From contig UQUQ01000021.1 of assembly GCA_900544265.1 (NCBI GenBank), positions 1-44,837 of the forward strand: DNA of 44,837 nt, given 5' to 3'. Shown piece after piece: positions 30,699 to 39,460 of the stretch. How positions within the stretch are numbered: the stretch's first letter is position 1; every line of letters begins with the position of its first letter. The stretch comes from an uncultured Alistipes sp. (lineage in GTDB: Bacteria; Bacteroidota; Bacteroidia; Bacteroidales; Rikenellaceae). Both the position numbers and the translations under genes were made by a program. Below the pieces are notes generated by a model. That model ran no database searches. It was not told where the DNA came from and was given only the letters and a program-made list of their open reading frames with translations.

Positions 30699-33539
30699 CT
30701 ATTCACCCTCCTCAAGCAGGCGCGTCACGGCGGCACCCTGCCGCGGGAAGAGCCGCAGGTTGTAGGTGAACTGCACGAGGAAGTAGCGTCCCAGACCGAG
30801 GTTGGTGACGTTGCGGATGTAGGTGCCCGTGACGGTCCGGCGGAACGACGTGCCGCCCCGGTCGAAGAGGTCGTTGACCCCGACGGTCACCTCGCCCAGC
30901 CGCTGCCGGAAGAGCTTGCAGCCCGCCTGCAGGTTGCAGATCAGCCGCTCCTCGCGGAACGGATCGGTGATGCCCCGGTAGCAGGTGTAGTCGGCGCTGG
31001 CGCGCAGGAGGAGCCGCTGCCCCAGCATGAGGTTCAGGCCGGCCGTCAGGTAGTGGTTCACGTAGTCGTTGTCCACGGTGCGGACCTTCGACGAGTTGCG
31101 GCTGATGTTGTAGTAGCCCGTGTAGGCGATCTTGAAGTCGATGTTTTCGGAGATGTTGCTGCCGAGCGTCAGCCCCGCGTTGTAGGAGTTGCCGTGCAGC
31201 AGGTTGCGCGTGCCGTTGATGATGCTCGGGATGCGTCCCGTCGTGACGCCGGCCCGCAGGTTGAGGTTGCTGCGCAGAAAACGGACCGGGAAGCCGTAGT
31301 TGAGGGTCGTGCGCAGGTTCCAGTAGCCGGCGAGGTTGACCGGGCGCACGAACTGGTTGCCGGCGCCGAGGCGGGTTCCGTCGTCGTCGATCACGAAGTC
31401 CGGGGTGTCGATCACGAGCGAATCGGCGATCGTGTTGGGCGAGGCCGTGAAGCGGAGTGTCACGGTGAAGGTCCGCCCCTTTTCGGCGTTCGTGCGCAGA
31501 TACTGTGCCGTGAGATCGTGCGTGTAGACGGGCCGCAGCGCCGGGTTTCCGGCAAAGACGTTCTGGCGGTTGGTCGTGTTGACGATGCTCTGGAGGTCCG
31601 TGGCGCGGGGGTTGCGCGTCTGCGACGTGGCGTTGATCTTGAGCAGGTTGCTGGCGTTGAAGTGGATGTTGCCGATGAAGTTGTAGGTGAGGTTGTCGTA
31701 GGAGGCCTCGGTCCGGGCCGCTTCGGGCAGGCGGTAGTCGCCGCCGAAGTCGACATGCTGGTAGTAGAGCGATGCCGCAACCTTCGTCTTGCGGAAAAGG
31801 TACTGGTAGGAGAGGCCCGCACGCTGCGTCAGGAAGTCGTATTCGTAGTCGGTCGACTGCCGCGGGTCGGGCGTTTCGGAGAAGGTGCCCGCCGCCTCGT
31901 CGAAGAGCACCGTGCGGCGGTCGACGCTGTTGGCGGCGTAGGTAATACGGTACTCGGCGCTCATGCGCGAGCGGCGGCTCAATGCCTGTGTGTAGGTGAC
32001 GTTGCCGTTGACCGAGTAGCCGGGCTGTTCGCGCCGCGTGCGCGAGATGTTGCGCGCGTCGCAGTCGGCCGTGTCGGCCTCGATATCGGCCTCGTCGCGG
32101 AAGGTGTACTGCCGCGGCAGGCTGTACTGATCGCCGCCGCTGTAGCGGCCTCCGACGCCGAAGGTCAGGTTGCGCAGCAGCTTCCCGGGCAGGCGGTAGC
32201 GGTAGATGAGGCTGTTCGAGACCGTGTAGCCGAAGCGGTCGTTGAAGGAGAAGCTGCGGCGGCGGTTGACGAAGCGGATGTCCTCCTCCGAAAAGCGGTT
32301 GTCCGTGCGGCTGAAGGTCTCGCCCTGCTGGAGGTAGTCCTGGATGCTGAACGCCGTGCGCATCATCAGCGAGTGACGGTCGTTGAAGCGGTAGTCGAAG
32401 CGCGAGTTGAAGCGGTGGTTGGTGTTCTCGATGCGGCTGTCGCCCTGCGCGTCGTAGAGCACGAGCTTCTCCGTCGAGGTGAAGGTCTGCCGGTCGGTGA
32501 GGCTTTCGTTGCGGTTGTCGGCGCGGTTAAAGAAGTAGCTGGCCGTGATCTTGGCCCGCTTGCCCCAGTCGTCGCTGTAGTTGACCCCCACGGCCTGCAC
32601 GGTCGAGATGCCCTCGAGCGGCCGCACCATGAAGTTGTCGCTGCCGGCCCGCGCCTTGGCCTGCCCCTGGTCCGTGGTGCCGAGAATATCCTCGAAGGAG
32701 AAGTTCTGGATGTTGACGTTGTTTGCCAGCGCGATGATCGAGAGACGCCGCGACTGGTTGAAGATGTTGACATTGCCGCCGCCGATGTACTTGTCCGTGA
32801 GCCCGTATCCGGCAAAGAGCCGCCCGAAGGCGCCGCGCCGCTTGTCGGGCTGCGTCACGATGTTGATGGCCGTGTAGCCGTCACCGATATCCACGCCCGT
32901 GAACTCCGACTGGTCGCCCTGCGAATTGAAGACGTCGATGCTCTCGACCATGTCGGCCGGGATGTTGCGGATGGCCGACATCACGTCGCTGCCGAAAAAC
33001 TCGCGGCCGTCGACGAAGACCCGCTGCACGGTGCGGCCCTGCGCCTCGATGACGCCGTCGGCGATCTCCAGCCCCGGCATCTTGCCGATGAGTGCCCCGG
33101 CGTCGGCGCCGAATGTCACCTTGAAGGCCGAGGCGCGGTAGCTCAACGTGTCGCCCCGGATCGACGAGCGCAGGGCCGGGACCTCGAGCACGACCTCCTC
33201 GATCGTCTCGGCGTCGGGTGTCAGTTCGAGCGTGCCGAGCTCCTCGTCGCCGCCCGACGTGCGGACCGGACGTGCGAGGGGCTTGTATCCGAGCGAGGTG
33301 ACGCGCAGCAGCCATTCGCCGGCCGGGACCTGCTGCAGGCGCACTTCGCCGTCACCTCCCGAGGCGGTGTAGAGGGGATTGCGGGTCGTGTCGGCCTGCG
33401 CGAGCAGTTCGACGACGGCCCCCGCGACCGGCTCCCGGCCGGTGCGGTCGACAAGCCGCATGCGGAGCGTGCCGCTCTGTGCGTGCACGCTCCCCATGCC
33501 GGCAAAAAGAGAGATCAGCAACAGAAACCGACGCATCAT
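30699..33539 (-). CDS. Outer-membrane beta-barrel protein (PF14905-type, TonB-receptor-like)
   Basis: A 946-residue outer-membrane protein. A signal peptide (about 1-20, starting MMRRFLLLISLF) precedes a CarboxypepD-regulatory-like beta-sandwich (about 22-95), a plug-like domain (SYRASAFKVTFGADAGALIGKMPG region and GREFFGSDVMSAI), and a long barrel rich in aromatic beta strands. It resembles the OMP_b-brl_3 family, not classical SusC, and no SusD partner is adjacent. An ATG at 33572 would add 11 residues with no signal-peptide character. It lies 61 nt after the beta-galactosidase with no promoter seen, so probably co-transcribed. The cargo is unknown. Confidence 0.85.
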   Translation of the reverse strand: MMRRFLLLISLFAGMGSVHAQSGTLRMRLVDRTGREPVAGAVVELLAQADTTRNPLYTASGGDGEVRLQQVPAGEWLLRVTSLGYKPLARPVRTSGGDEELGTLELTPDAETIEEVVLEVPALRSSIRGDTLSYRASAFKVTFGADAGALIGKMPGLEIADGVIEAQGRTVQRVFVDGREFFGSDVMSAIRNIPADMVESIDVFNSQGDQSEFTGVDIGDGYTAINIVTQPDKRRGAFGRLFAGYGLTDKYIGGGNVNIFNQSRRLSIIALANNVNIQNFSFEDILGTTDQGQAKARAGSDNFMVRPLEGISTVQAVGVNYSDDWGKRAKITASYFFNRADNRNESLTDRQTFTSTEKLVLYDAQGDSRIENTNHRFNSRFDYRFNDRHSLMMRTAFSIQDYLQQGETFSRTDNRFSEEDIRFVNRRRSFSFNDRFGYTVSNSLIYRYRLPGKLLRNLTFGVGGRYSGGDQYSLPRQYTFRDEADIEADTADCDARNISRTRREQPGYSVNGNVTYTQALSRRSRMSAEYRITYAANSVDRRTVLFDEAAGTFSETPDPRQSTDYEYDFLTQRAGLSYQYLFRKTKVAASLYYQHVDFGGDYRLPEAARTEASYDNLTYNFIGNIHFNASNLLKINATSQTRNPRATDLQSIVNTTNRQNVFAGNPALRPVYTHDLTAQYLRTNAEKGRTFTVTLRFTASPNTIADSLVIDTPDFVIDDDGTRLGAGNQFVRPVNLAGYWNLRTTLNYGFPVRFLRSNLNLRAGVTTGRIPSIINGTRNLLHGNSYNAGLTLGSNISENIDFKIAYTGYYNISRNSSKVRTVDNDYVNHYLTAGLNLMLGQRLLLRASADYTCYRGITDPFREERLICNLQAGCKLFRQRLGEVTVGVNDLFDRGGTSFRRTVTGTYIRNVTNLGLGRYFLVQFTYNLRLFPRQGAAVTRLLEEGE

Positions 33540-33600
33540 CGTCCCTACATCTACAGTCCATGTCGGTTTCATCGTCGCCCCCCGGGTTTCGCATCGGCGG

Positions 33601-36600
33601 TTACCGGACGGGCCGGATGAGGAAGCGGAACTCGTAGTCGCCGTAGGGAAGGCGGTATTCGGGCTCGGTGATCTGGCCCCACGAGTCGATGCCGCCCAGT
33701 CCGTACTGCGCCTTGTCGATCGTGAGCCAGACGGCGTCGTCGGCCTCGACCTCGGGCGAGTGCCCCTGCCGTTTCGAGAGCCCCTCGTCGAGCGCCTCCT
33801 GCGCGTAGTGCAGCGCCGAGGCCGAGAAGGGCGCGGCGGCCGTGATCTCCACGCCGCGGCCCGCCGGATCGTGCTGCCGCCAGCGCCGCACGTCCGACTT
33901 CGTGCCGGTCTCCTGCGGGCGGATGTAGGGGTAGAACTGCTCCTCGACCGTCTGCCGGTAGCGGCCCAGCAGGGCGCCGTCCTTGCGGTCGGCGTAGTTC
34001 TCCCACGGGCCGCGTCCGTAGTAGTCGATGCGGTCGAAGGCCGCGGGCATGCGCATGCGCATGCCGAAACGCATCAGGTCGGGCACGCCGCTGCGCTCGT
34101 CGTCGGCCTCCAATGCTTCACGCACGGCGATCTCGCCGGCGTTGTCGATGCGGTATTCGAGCGTCAGCGTGCCGCCCGTGCGCTCCAGCGCATAGCGGGC
34201 CGTGACGGTGGCCACGCCCTGCTCCGTTGCGTGCTCGAGCGAGGTGAGCCGCAGCCCCGGGTCGTCCCAGACGCGGTTCTTGCGCTGGAGTCCCGCGCCG
34301 AAGTCGTTGTCGGTGGGGGCGCGCCAGAAGTTGGGCTCCAGCACGGCCCCTTCGTCCAGCAGCCGCGTGCCGCACACCTCGTAGCGGGTCATCAGGCCGT
34401 CCGTGCGGCGGAAGTCGATCCGCACGAGGGGGCTCTCGACGATGAGGTAGTTGCGGTCGTTGTCGCGCACCGTGGTCTCTCCGAGCGAGTTGTGGCGGTC
34501 GGCCCGGCGTTCGGCGACCGTGAGGTCGGCCGGTGCCGCGGCGCGCAGCGTGAACTGCTGGTAGGCCAGGCGGTGGTTGGGTGCGAGCAGCGGCTCGGCA
34601 TCCCGCAGGCGGTATTCGACGTTGAGCAGCAGCTCGCCGGCGGCGGGCAGCGCCTCGCGGCGGATCGGGAGGCGGAGGGTCGTGTCGCGCTGCGGGGCGA
34701 CGCAAAGGTCGGCGACAAGGCCGCTCTGCACTGCCTCGCCGTCGCACAGCACGCTCCAGCGCAGGTAGCAGTTGTCGATCGCGCGGAAGAAGTTTTCATT
34801 GAAAACCGACAGCGTGTTGCTCTCCTCCGCGAACGAGCTCCACAGCGGCTGCTGCCAGTAGCGCGCCTCGTGCATGTGGGGATTCGGCACGCGGTCGGGT
34901 GAGACGAGGCCGTTGTCGCAGAAGTTCTGGTCCGAGGCGTCGTAGGGGTTCCAGTCGCCGCCGTAGCCGTAGACTGTCACGCCGTTGCGGCCCTGCTTGC
35001 GCAGCGACTGGTCGACGAAGTCCCAGATGAAGCCGCCCTGATAGCGGGGTTCGCTGCGGATGAGCTGCCAGTAGAGGCCGAAGCCGCCGAGCGAGTTGCC
35101 CATCGCGTGGGCGTATTCGCACTGGATGAGCGGCCGCGAGGGGTTCGTCGCGAGGTATTTGCGGCACAGGTCGTAGCTCCAGTACATCGGGCAGAAGATC
35201 TCCGTATTGCGGTTGCCGGGCGTGTCGTCGGCCCGCTCGTACTGGATGACGCGCGAGGGGTCCCAGGCCTTGATCCAGTCGAAGCAGGCGTCGAAGTTGG
35301 CGCCGTCGCCCGCCTCGTTGCCCAGCGACCAGATGATGACGGCCGGGTGGTTGACGTTGCGCTGCACGTTGCGCATGTTGCGCTCGAGGTGCGCCTTCGC
35401 ATAGCGGGGATCGCGTGCGAGGGTCCGCTCGTCGTAGCCCATGCCGTGCGATTCGATGTTGGCCTCGGCGACCATGTAGAGCCCGTAGCGGTCGCAGAGC
35501 TCATACCAGTAGGGATCGTCCGGATAGTGGCACGTGCGCACGGCGTTGAAGTTGTTTTCCTTGAAGAGGCGGATGTCCTGCAGCATGCGTTCGCGCGAGA
35601 CGACATAGCCGCCGTCGGGGTCCATCTCGTGGCGGTTCGCCCCCTTGAGGAGGATCGGCTGCCCGTTGACGAGCAGCTGTCCGTTCACGATCTTCACCTC
35701 GCGGAAGCCCGTGCGGAGCGGGATGACCTCGAGCGTGCGTCCGGCGGCGTCGCGCAGCGTCACCGTCACGCCGTAGAGCACGGGGGTCTCGGCCGACCAC
35801 GGCCGAACCTTCCCGGCATCGAGCGCCAGGCGGGCCGTCCGTCCCGTGACCTTCACCGTGCCGCTTGCGACGGGCACCCCGTCGGGTGCCGTGAGGGCGA
35901 CCTCGGCCGTGCAGCCACGGGCCGCCGCCGGGAAGGTGAGCCCGACGCCGAGCGTGCCGCGCGTGTAGTTCTCCGAGAGGGTGGCGTCGAGCCGGATGTC
36001 GGCCACGTGGCGCCGGTCGCGGGCATAGAGGTAGCTCTCCCGCGCGATGCCCGCCAGGCGGAAGAAGTCCTGATCCTCGAGGTAGGTGCCGTCCGACCAG
36101 CGGAAGACCTGCATGGCGAAGAGGTTGCGGCCCGGGCGGACGTAGTGTGTGATATCGAACTCGGCCTCGAGTTTCGAGTCCTCGCTGTAGCCGACGAAGC
36201 GGCCGTTGACCCACAGGTAGAGGTTCGAGGTCACGGAGCCGAAGTGCGCGACGATCTCGCGGCCCGACCATTCGGCCGGGATGTCGATCCAGCGGCGGTA
36301 CGAACCCACGTGGTTCTCCTGCACGGGGACGTGCGGCGGATCGTTCTCGAACTGTTCGCGCCACGGATAGCCGATGTTGAGGTATTGCGGGTCGCCGTAT
36401 CCGTTCAGCTCCCACATTCCCGGCACGGGCATCGTGCCCCAGGCACCGTCGTTGAAGTCCGTGCGGAAGAACTCCGTCGGGCGCTCGTCGGCGTGGCGCA
36501 CCCAGCAGAAGCGCCACGTGCCGTCGAGCGTGAGGAAGCGCTCCGAGGCGCTCTTGTCGCCCGCGGCCGCCGCGTCGGCGGATTCATAGGCGAAGCAGGT

Positions 36601-36720
36601 TGCCCGCATCGGCAGGCGGTTGACGGCATTGACCTCGGGGTCCTGCCATTCGGTGAAACTCTGTGCGTGAAGCCCGGCGGCAAGGGCGCCGAGCAGCAGG
36701 GTCAGCAGTGTCTTTTTCAT
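33601..36720 (-). CDS. Exported family-2 beta-galactosidase (LacZ type)
   Basis: A 1039-residue glycoside hydrolase. A signal peptide (about 1-19, MKKTLLTLLLGALAAGLHA) indicates export, unlike cytoplasmic E. coli LacZ. The order is a sugar-binding jelly roll, an Ig-like domain, a TIM barrel with acid/base Glu469 in SLGNEAGDG and nucleophile Glu535 in QCEYAHAMGNS, then a further domain and the beta-gal small-chain domain (about 770-1039, with YYGRGPWENYADRK). All match GH2 LacZ. In Bacteroidota such enzymes trim beta-galactosides from host or plant glycans. The gene follows kdsC by 38 nt and precedes the barrel gene. Confidence 0.95.
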   Translation of the reverse strand: MKKTLLTLLLGALAAGLHAQSFTEWQDPEVNAVNRLPMRATCFAYESADAAAAGDKSASERFLTLDGTWRFCWVRHADERPTEFFRTDFNDGAWGTMPVPGMWELNGYGDPQYLNIGYPWREQFENDPPHVPVQENHVGSYRRWIDIPAEWSGREIVAHFGSVTSNLYLWVNGRFVGYSEDSKLEAEFDITHYVRPGRNLFAMQVFRWSDGTYLEDQDFFRLAGIARESYLYARDRRHVADIRLDATLSENYTRGTLGVGLTFPAAARGCTAEVALTAPDGVPVASGTVKVTGRTARLALDAGKVRPWSAETPVLYGVTVTLRDAAGRTLEVIPLRTGFREVKIVNGQLLVNGQPILLKGANRHEMDPDGGYVVSRERMLQDIRLFKENNFNAVRTCHYPDDPYWYELCDRYGLYMVAEANIESHGMGYDERTLARDPRYAKAHLERNMRNVQRNVNHPAVIIWSLGNEAGDGANFDACFDWIKAWDPSRVIQYERADDTPGNRNTEIFCPMYWSYDLCRKYLATNPSRPLIQCEYAHAMGNSLGGFGLYWQLIRSEPRYQGGFIWDFVDQSLRKQGRNGVTVYGYGGDWNPYDASDQNFCDNGLVSPDRVPNPHMHEARYWQQPLWSSFAEESNTLSVFNENFFRAIDNCYLRWSVLCDGEAVQSGLVADLCVAPQRDTTLRLPIRREALPAAGELLLNVEYRLRDAEPLLAPNHRLAYQQFTLRAAAPADLTVAERRADRHNSLGETTVRDNDRNYLIVESPLVRIDFRRTDGLMTRYEVCGTRLLDEGAVLEPNFWRAPTDNDFGAGLQRKNRVWDDPGLRLTSLEHATEQGVATVTARYALERTGGTLTLEYRIDNAGEIAVREALEADDERSGVPDLMRFGMRMRMPAAFDRIDYYGRGPWENYADRKDGALLGRYRQTVEEQFYPYIRPQETGTKSDVRRWRQHDPAGRGVEITAAAPFSASALHYAQEALDEGLSKRQGHSPEVEADDAVWLTIDKAQYGLGGIDSWGQITEPEYRLPYGDYEFRFLIRPVR

Positions 36721-36758
36721 GTTTCGGGTCGGTTTGGGTTTTGGGGAGGAGTGAGGGG

Positions 36759-37304
36759 TCAGCGCGAGGCGACCAGCGACGAGGGGGTTACGCCCATCGA
36801 GTCGCGGGCCCAGTCGCCGCGGGCGCGCAGCACCTGTTCGATGATGTCGCGCACGGCGCCCTCGCCGCCGCGGAACTCCGAGACGTAGCGCGACGCCTCG
36901 ATGACCTCCGACACGGCATCGGCCGGGCAGACCGGAATGCCCACGGCGCGCATGCACTCCAGATCGGGGATGTCGTCACCCATGTAGATGGCGTGGGCCG
37001 GGTCGATGCCCTCCTCGGCCAGGTAGCGGCGCATGGTCGTGATCTTGTCCATGCAGTCCGTGTAGAAGTGCTTGATGCCCAGCATGCGGAGCCGGTATTC
37101 GAGCATGTGGCCCCGGCCTCCGGTGATGATGCAGACGCGGTATCCGAGCTTGACGGCATAGGCCAGTGCGTAGCCGTCCTTGGCATTGTAGCGGCGGATG
37201 AAGTCGCCGTCGGGTGTGGGGACGATGCCCCCGTCGGTCATGACGCCGTCGACGTCGAAGATGAACGCCTCGCAGTGCGCTATCTCTTCCTTGAAGTTTC
37301 CCAT
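36759..37304 (-). CDS. kdsC: KdsC-type HAD phosphatase (Kdo-8-phosphate phosphatase)
   Basis: A 181-residue HAD-superfamily phosphatase without a cap domain, the C0-type tetrameric KdsC fold. Nucleophile Asp17 and acid/base Asp19 lie in FIFDVDGVMTDG, ITGG is motif II, a Lys follows in the CMDKIT region, and GDDIPDLECM is motif IV. It should release phosphate from Kdo-8-phosphate, giving Kdo for lipid A. Related enzymes act on KDN-9-phosphate, so the substrate is likely but not proven. Its start overlaps the upstream DUF2520 gene by 25 nt, implying coupled translation. Confidence 0.9.
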   Translation of the reverse strand: MGNFKEEIAHCEAFIFDVDGVMTDGGIVPTPDGDFIRRYNAKDGYALAYAVKLGYRVCIITGGRGHMLEYRLRMLGIKHFYTDCMDKITTMRRYLAEEGIDPAHAIYMGDDIPDLECMRAVGIPVCPADAVSEVIEASRYVSEFRGGEGAVRDIIEQVLRARGDWARDSMGVTPSSLVASR

Positions 37305-38056
37305 ATGTGTTGACTTATCGTTGAATAGATTTCCTTGAGTTGCATATCGTCGCCGAGCAGCCGCAGGTGGCGCTCCTGCGTCGCGAGGTCGTGGCGCACG
37401 GCGGGCCCGGTCTGCACGTCGGCGGGCGAGGCGGCGTCGAGGGCCTTCTCGGCGGTCTCGCGCACGAGGGGTTTCAGCACCCCGAAGTCGAGCCCGGCGC
37501 TGCGGGCGATCTGCTCGCCGAGGACGTACATGTGGTTGGCGAAGTTGCAGGCGAAGACCGCCGCGAGGTGGATCTTCGCGCGCCGCGCCGAGTCGGCCCG
37601 GATCACCGTCTGCGAAAGCTGCCGCGCAAAGGCCTCCAGTTCGGGATAGAAGGCCTCGTCGTCGCACTCCAGGAAGATCGGAATCTGAGCGAAGTCGACG
37701 CGGCGCCCCTTCGTGAAGGTCTGCATCGGATAGAAGACGGCGCGGTGGGCGCAGCGGCCGGGCAGTACGTCGAGCGGCACGCTCCCGGCCGTGTGGGCGA
37801 CGCAGGCGTGTGCGGGCAGGGGCAGCGCGGCGGCCACCTCGGCGACGGCGCGGTCGCTCACGGAGACGAGGTAGATATCGGCATCGGCCAGCTCGGCCGG
37901 CTGCGTGGTCCAGCGCGTCGCGGCGAGTGTGGCGACGGCGCGTGCGCGCTCCGCATTGCGGGCGTAAATCTGTACGAGTTGCAGGTTGCTCTCTGCCACG
38001 GCGCGGGCCAGCGCCTCCGCGAGGTTGCCGCTGCCGATGATGACGACACGTTTCAT
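37280..38056 (-). CDS. DUF2520 Rossmann-fold protein (putative NAD(P)-binding oxidoreductase)
   Basis: A 258-residue protein with an N-terminal Rossmann fold (VVIIGSGNLAEALARAV, Gly8-x-Gly10-x-x-Ala13) similar to F420-dependent NADP reductase/ProC-like folds. A helical DUF2520 C-terminal domain begins near KIHLAAVFACNFANHMY. The family is annotated only by fold; no reaction is established. It often sits beside kdsC in Bacteroidota, as far as I recall, but the link to Kdo metabolism is unproven. It overlaps kdsC by 25 nt and lies 47 nt after the YihY-type gene. Confidence 0.8.
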   Translation of the reverse strand: MKRVVIIGSGNLAEALARAVAESNLQLVQIYARNAERARAVATLAATRWTTQPAELADADIYLVSVSDRAVAEVAAALPLPAHACVAHTAGSVPLDVLPGRCAHRAVFYPMQTFTKGRRVDFAQIPIFLECDDEAFYPELEAFARQLSQTVIRADSARRAKIHLAAVFACNFANHMYVLGEQIARSAGLDFGVLKPLVRETAEKALDAASPADVQTGPAVRHDLATQERHLRLLGDDMQLKEIYSTISQHIWETSRKR

Positions 38057-38103
38057 GCTGTCGGTTTAGTCTTGTCGGGCCCCGCCGTCCGGAAACCGCG
38101 GGG

Positions 38104-39408
38104 TTACAGCAGGTCCACGATCCGCACGTTGTCGGGCGAGCGGAGTGTCTCCTGCTTGAGTTTTTCCACCTCCCGGTCCACGCGCGCCAGGTCGGGCGTC
38201 TGGGAGAAGTCCAGTCCGGTCTGCCCCCACTGCTCCACGGCCTTCAGCACGCCGTAGAGGGTCAGGGTCGATATCTCGTGTGCCGGTGAATAGGCCACTT
38301 CGCGTTCGCCGTCGCCGCTGCGCACGGCGATCAGCTGGCCCGCCTGCACGAGCTGGAAGAGCACGTCGTTGACGATGCGCGTCGGCAGGTCGAGCCGCTT
38401 GCGGATCGCGTCGGCGGGGGTGGCGCCGCCCTGCTCGCGGAAGCGCCGGACGACGGTCAGCATCACGGCGAGCATCACCTTGCGGCGCTGGTCGTAGCTG
38501 ATGAGCAGCGATTCGCGCTCCTCGGCGAAGCGTGCGATGTTCTGGTAGGCGAACGAGAGCTCGCCGCCGAAGAGCAGGATCTGCCACGAGGTCTGCAGCC
38601 AGATGAGCAGCAGCGGCAGGGCCGCGAAGCTGCCGTAGATGGCGTTGTAGGAGGTCATCCAGCGCTGCAGGTAGATGTAGCCCCACTGGAAGCAGAGGAA
38701 GATCGTCCCGGCGATGATGCCCGCCATCAGGGCGCTGCGCAGGCGCACCCGGGCGTTGGGGATAATCATGTAGAGGAAGGTGAACATCACCCAGATCACC
38801 ACCATCGAGAAGAGCCGCGAGAGCAGGGCGTAGCCCCATCCGTCGTGCTCGCCGAGCAGCTCGCCGGCGTAGTTGCCCACGGCGTTGGCCAGGATCCAGA
38901 GGATCGGCACGATCATCACCACGGCGATGTAGTCGGTGTACTGGCGCGTGATGCTGCGCTCGACCTTCACCTCCCAGATGTTGTTGAAGGCGCTCTCGAT
39001 CGAGGCGAAGACGCGGATCACCGCCCAGAAGAGCATCACCAGCGCCACGGCGGCCACGACGCCGCCCTGCGTGCGGGCCAGCGCCTTTTCGGCGAAGGAG
39101 ATGATGTAGTCGATCGTCTCGGGGCTCTGCGGGAAGAGGGCGTAGAGGTTCTCGGTCAGGCCGTCGGCCAGCCCGAAGTCCTTCATGATGGCGAAGATCA
39201 CCGCGACGATGGGCACCAGCGACATGAGCGTGTAGAAGGTCAGCGCCGCGCTGCGGACGTTGGTCCCGTGCTCTATCAGGCCGTGTGCCGTGTAGAACAA
39301 CAGCCTGTATTGCTGGACGAACCACCTCACGACGGGATTCCGCCATTCGTCGAGGCTGCGGCGGAAGATCGTGTCGGTGAAATAGGTCAGTATCTCGCGT
39401 AGTTTCAT
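38104..39408 (-). CDS. YihY/BrkB-family membrane protein
   Basis: A 434-residue inner-membrane protein of the YihY/virulence factor BrkB family (formerly mis-called RNase BN). About six hydrophobic segments lie between residues 45 and 300, with the family signatures SAALTFYTLMSLVP and WLQTSWQILLFGGELSFAYQN. The C-terminal ~130 residues are soluble and resemble a winged-helix domain (ADAIRKRLDLPTRIVNDVLFQLVQ). Function is not established; some relatives are proposed transporters. The ATG at 39408 follows a well-formed promoter at 39429-39460. Confidence 0.85.
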   Translation of the reverse strand: MKLREILTYFTDTIFRRSLDEWRNPVVRWFVQQYRLLFYTAHGLIEHGTNVRSAALTFYTLMSLVPIVAVIFAIMKDFGLADGLTENLYALFPQSPETIDYIISFAEKALARTQGGVVAAVALVMLFWAVIRVFASIESAFNNIWEVKVERSITRQYTDYIAVVMIVPILWILANAVGNYAGELLGEHDGWGYALLSRLFSMVVIWVMFTFLYMIIPNARVRLRSALMAGIIAGTIFLCFQWGYIYLQRWMTSYNAIYGSFAALPLLLIWLQTSWQILLFGGELSFAYQNIARFAEERESLLISYDQRRKVMLAVMLTVVRRFREQGGATPADAIRKRLDLPTRIVNDVLFQLVQAGQLIAVRSGDGEREVAYSPAHEISTLTLYGVLKAVEQWGQTGLDFSQTPDLARVDREVEKLKQETLRSPDNVRIVDLL

Positions 39409-39428
39409 AAGTCGTTGACGGGCAGTCG

Positions 39429-39460
39429 CAAATATAGTCATTTGAGACGGATTGTCCAAA
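39429..39460 (-). promoter_or_regulatory. Promoter of the YihY-type gene (TTTG-N20-TATATTTG)
   Basis: On the minus strand, TTTG (39457-39460) and TATATTTG (39429-39436) are 20 nt apart, an ideal match. It overlaps the 3' end of the methyltransferase gene and gives the downstream series, including kdsC and the beta-galactosidase, its own start point. Confidence 0.7.

Noticed and set aside
30228..33620. An 1130-codon plus-strand frame antisense to the outer-membrane barrel gene
   Set aside because: It is antisense to a gene with a signal peptide, plug and barrel; its own translation is Val/Ala/Glu/Arg-rich shadow sequence.
30699..36720. A SusC/SusD polysaccharide utilisation locus
   Set aside because: The barrel is not SusC-like, no SusD lipoprotein or sensor is adjacent, and the only enzyme is the beta-galactosidase.
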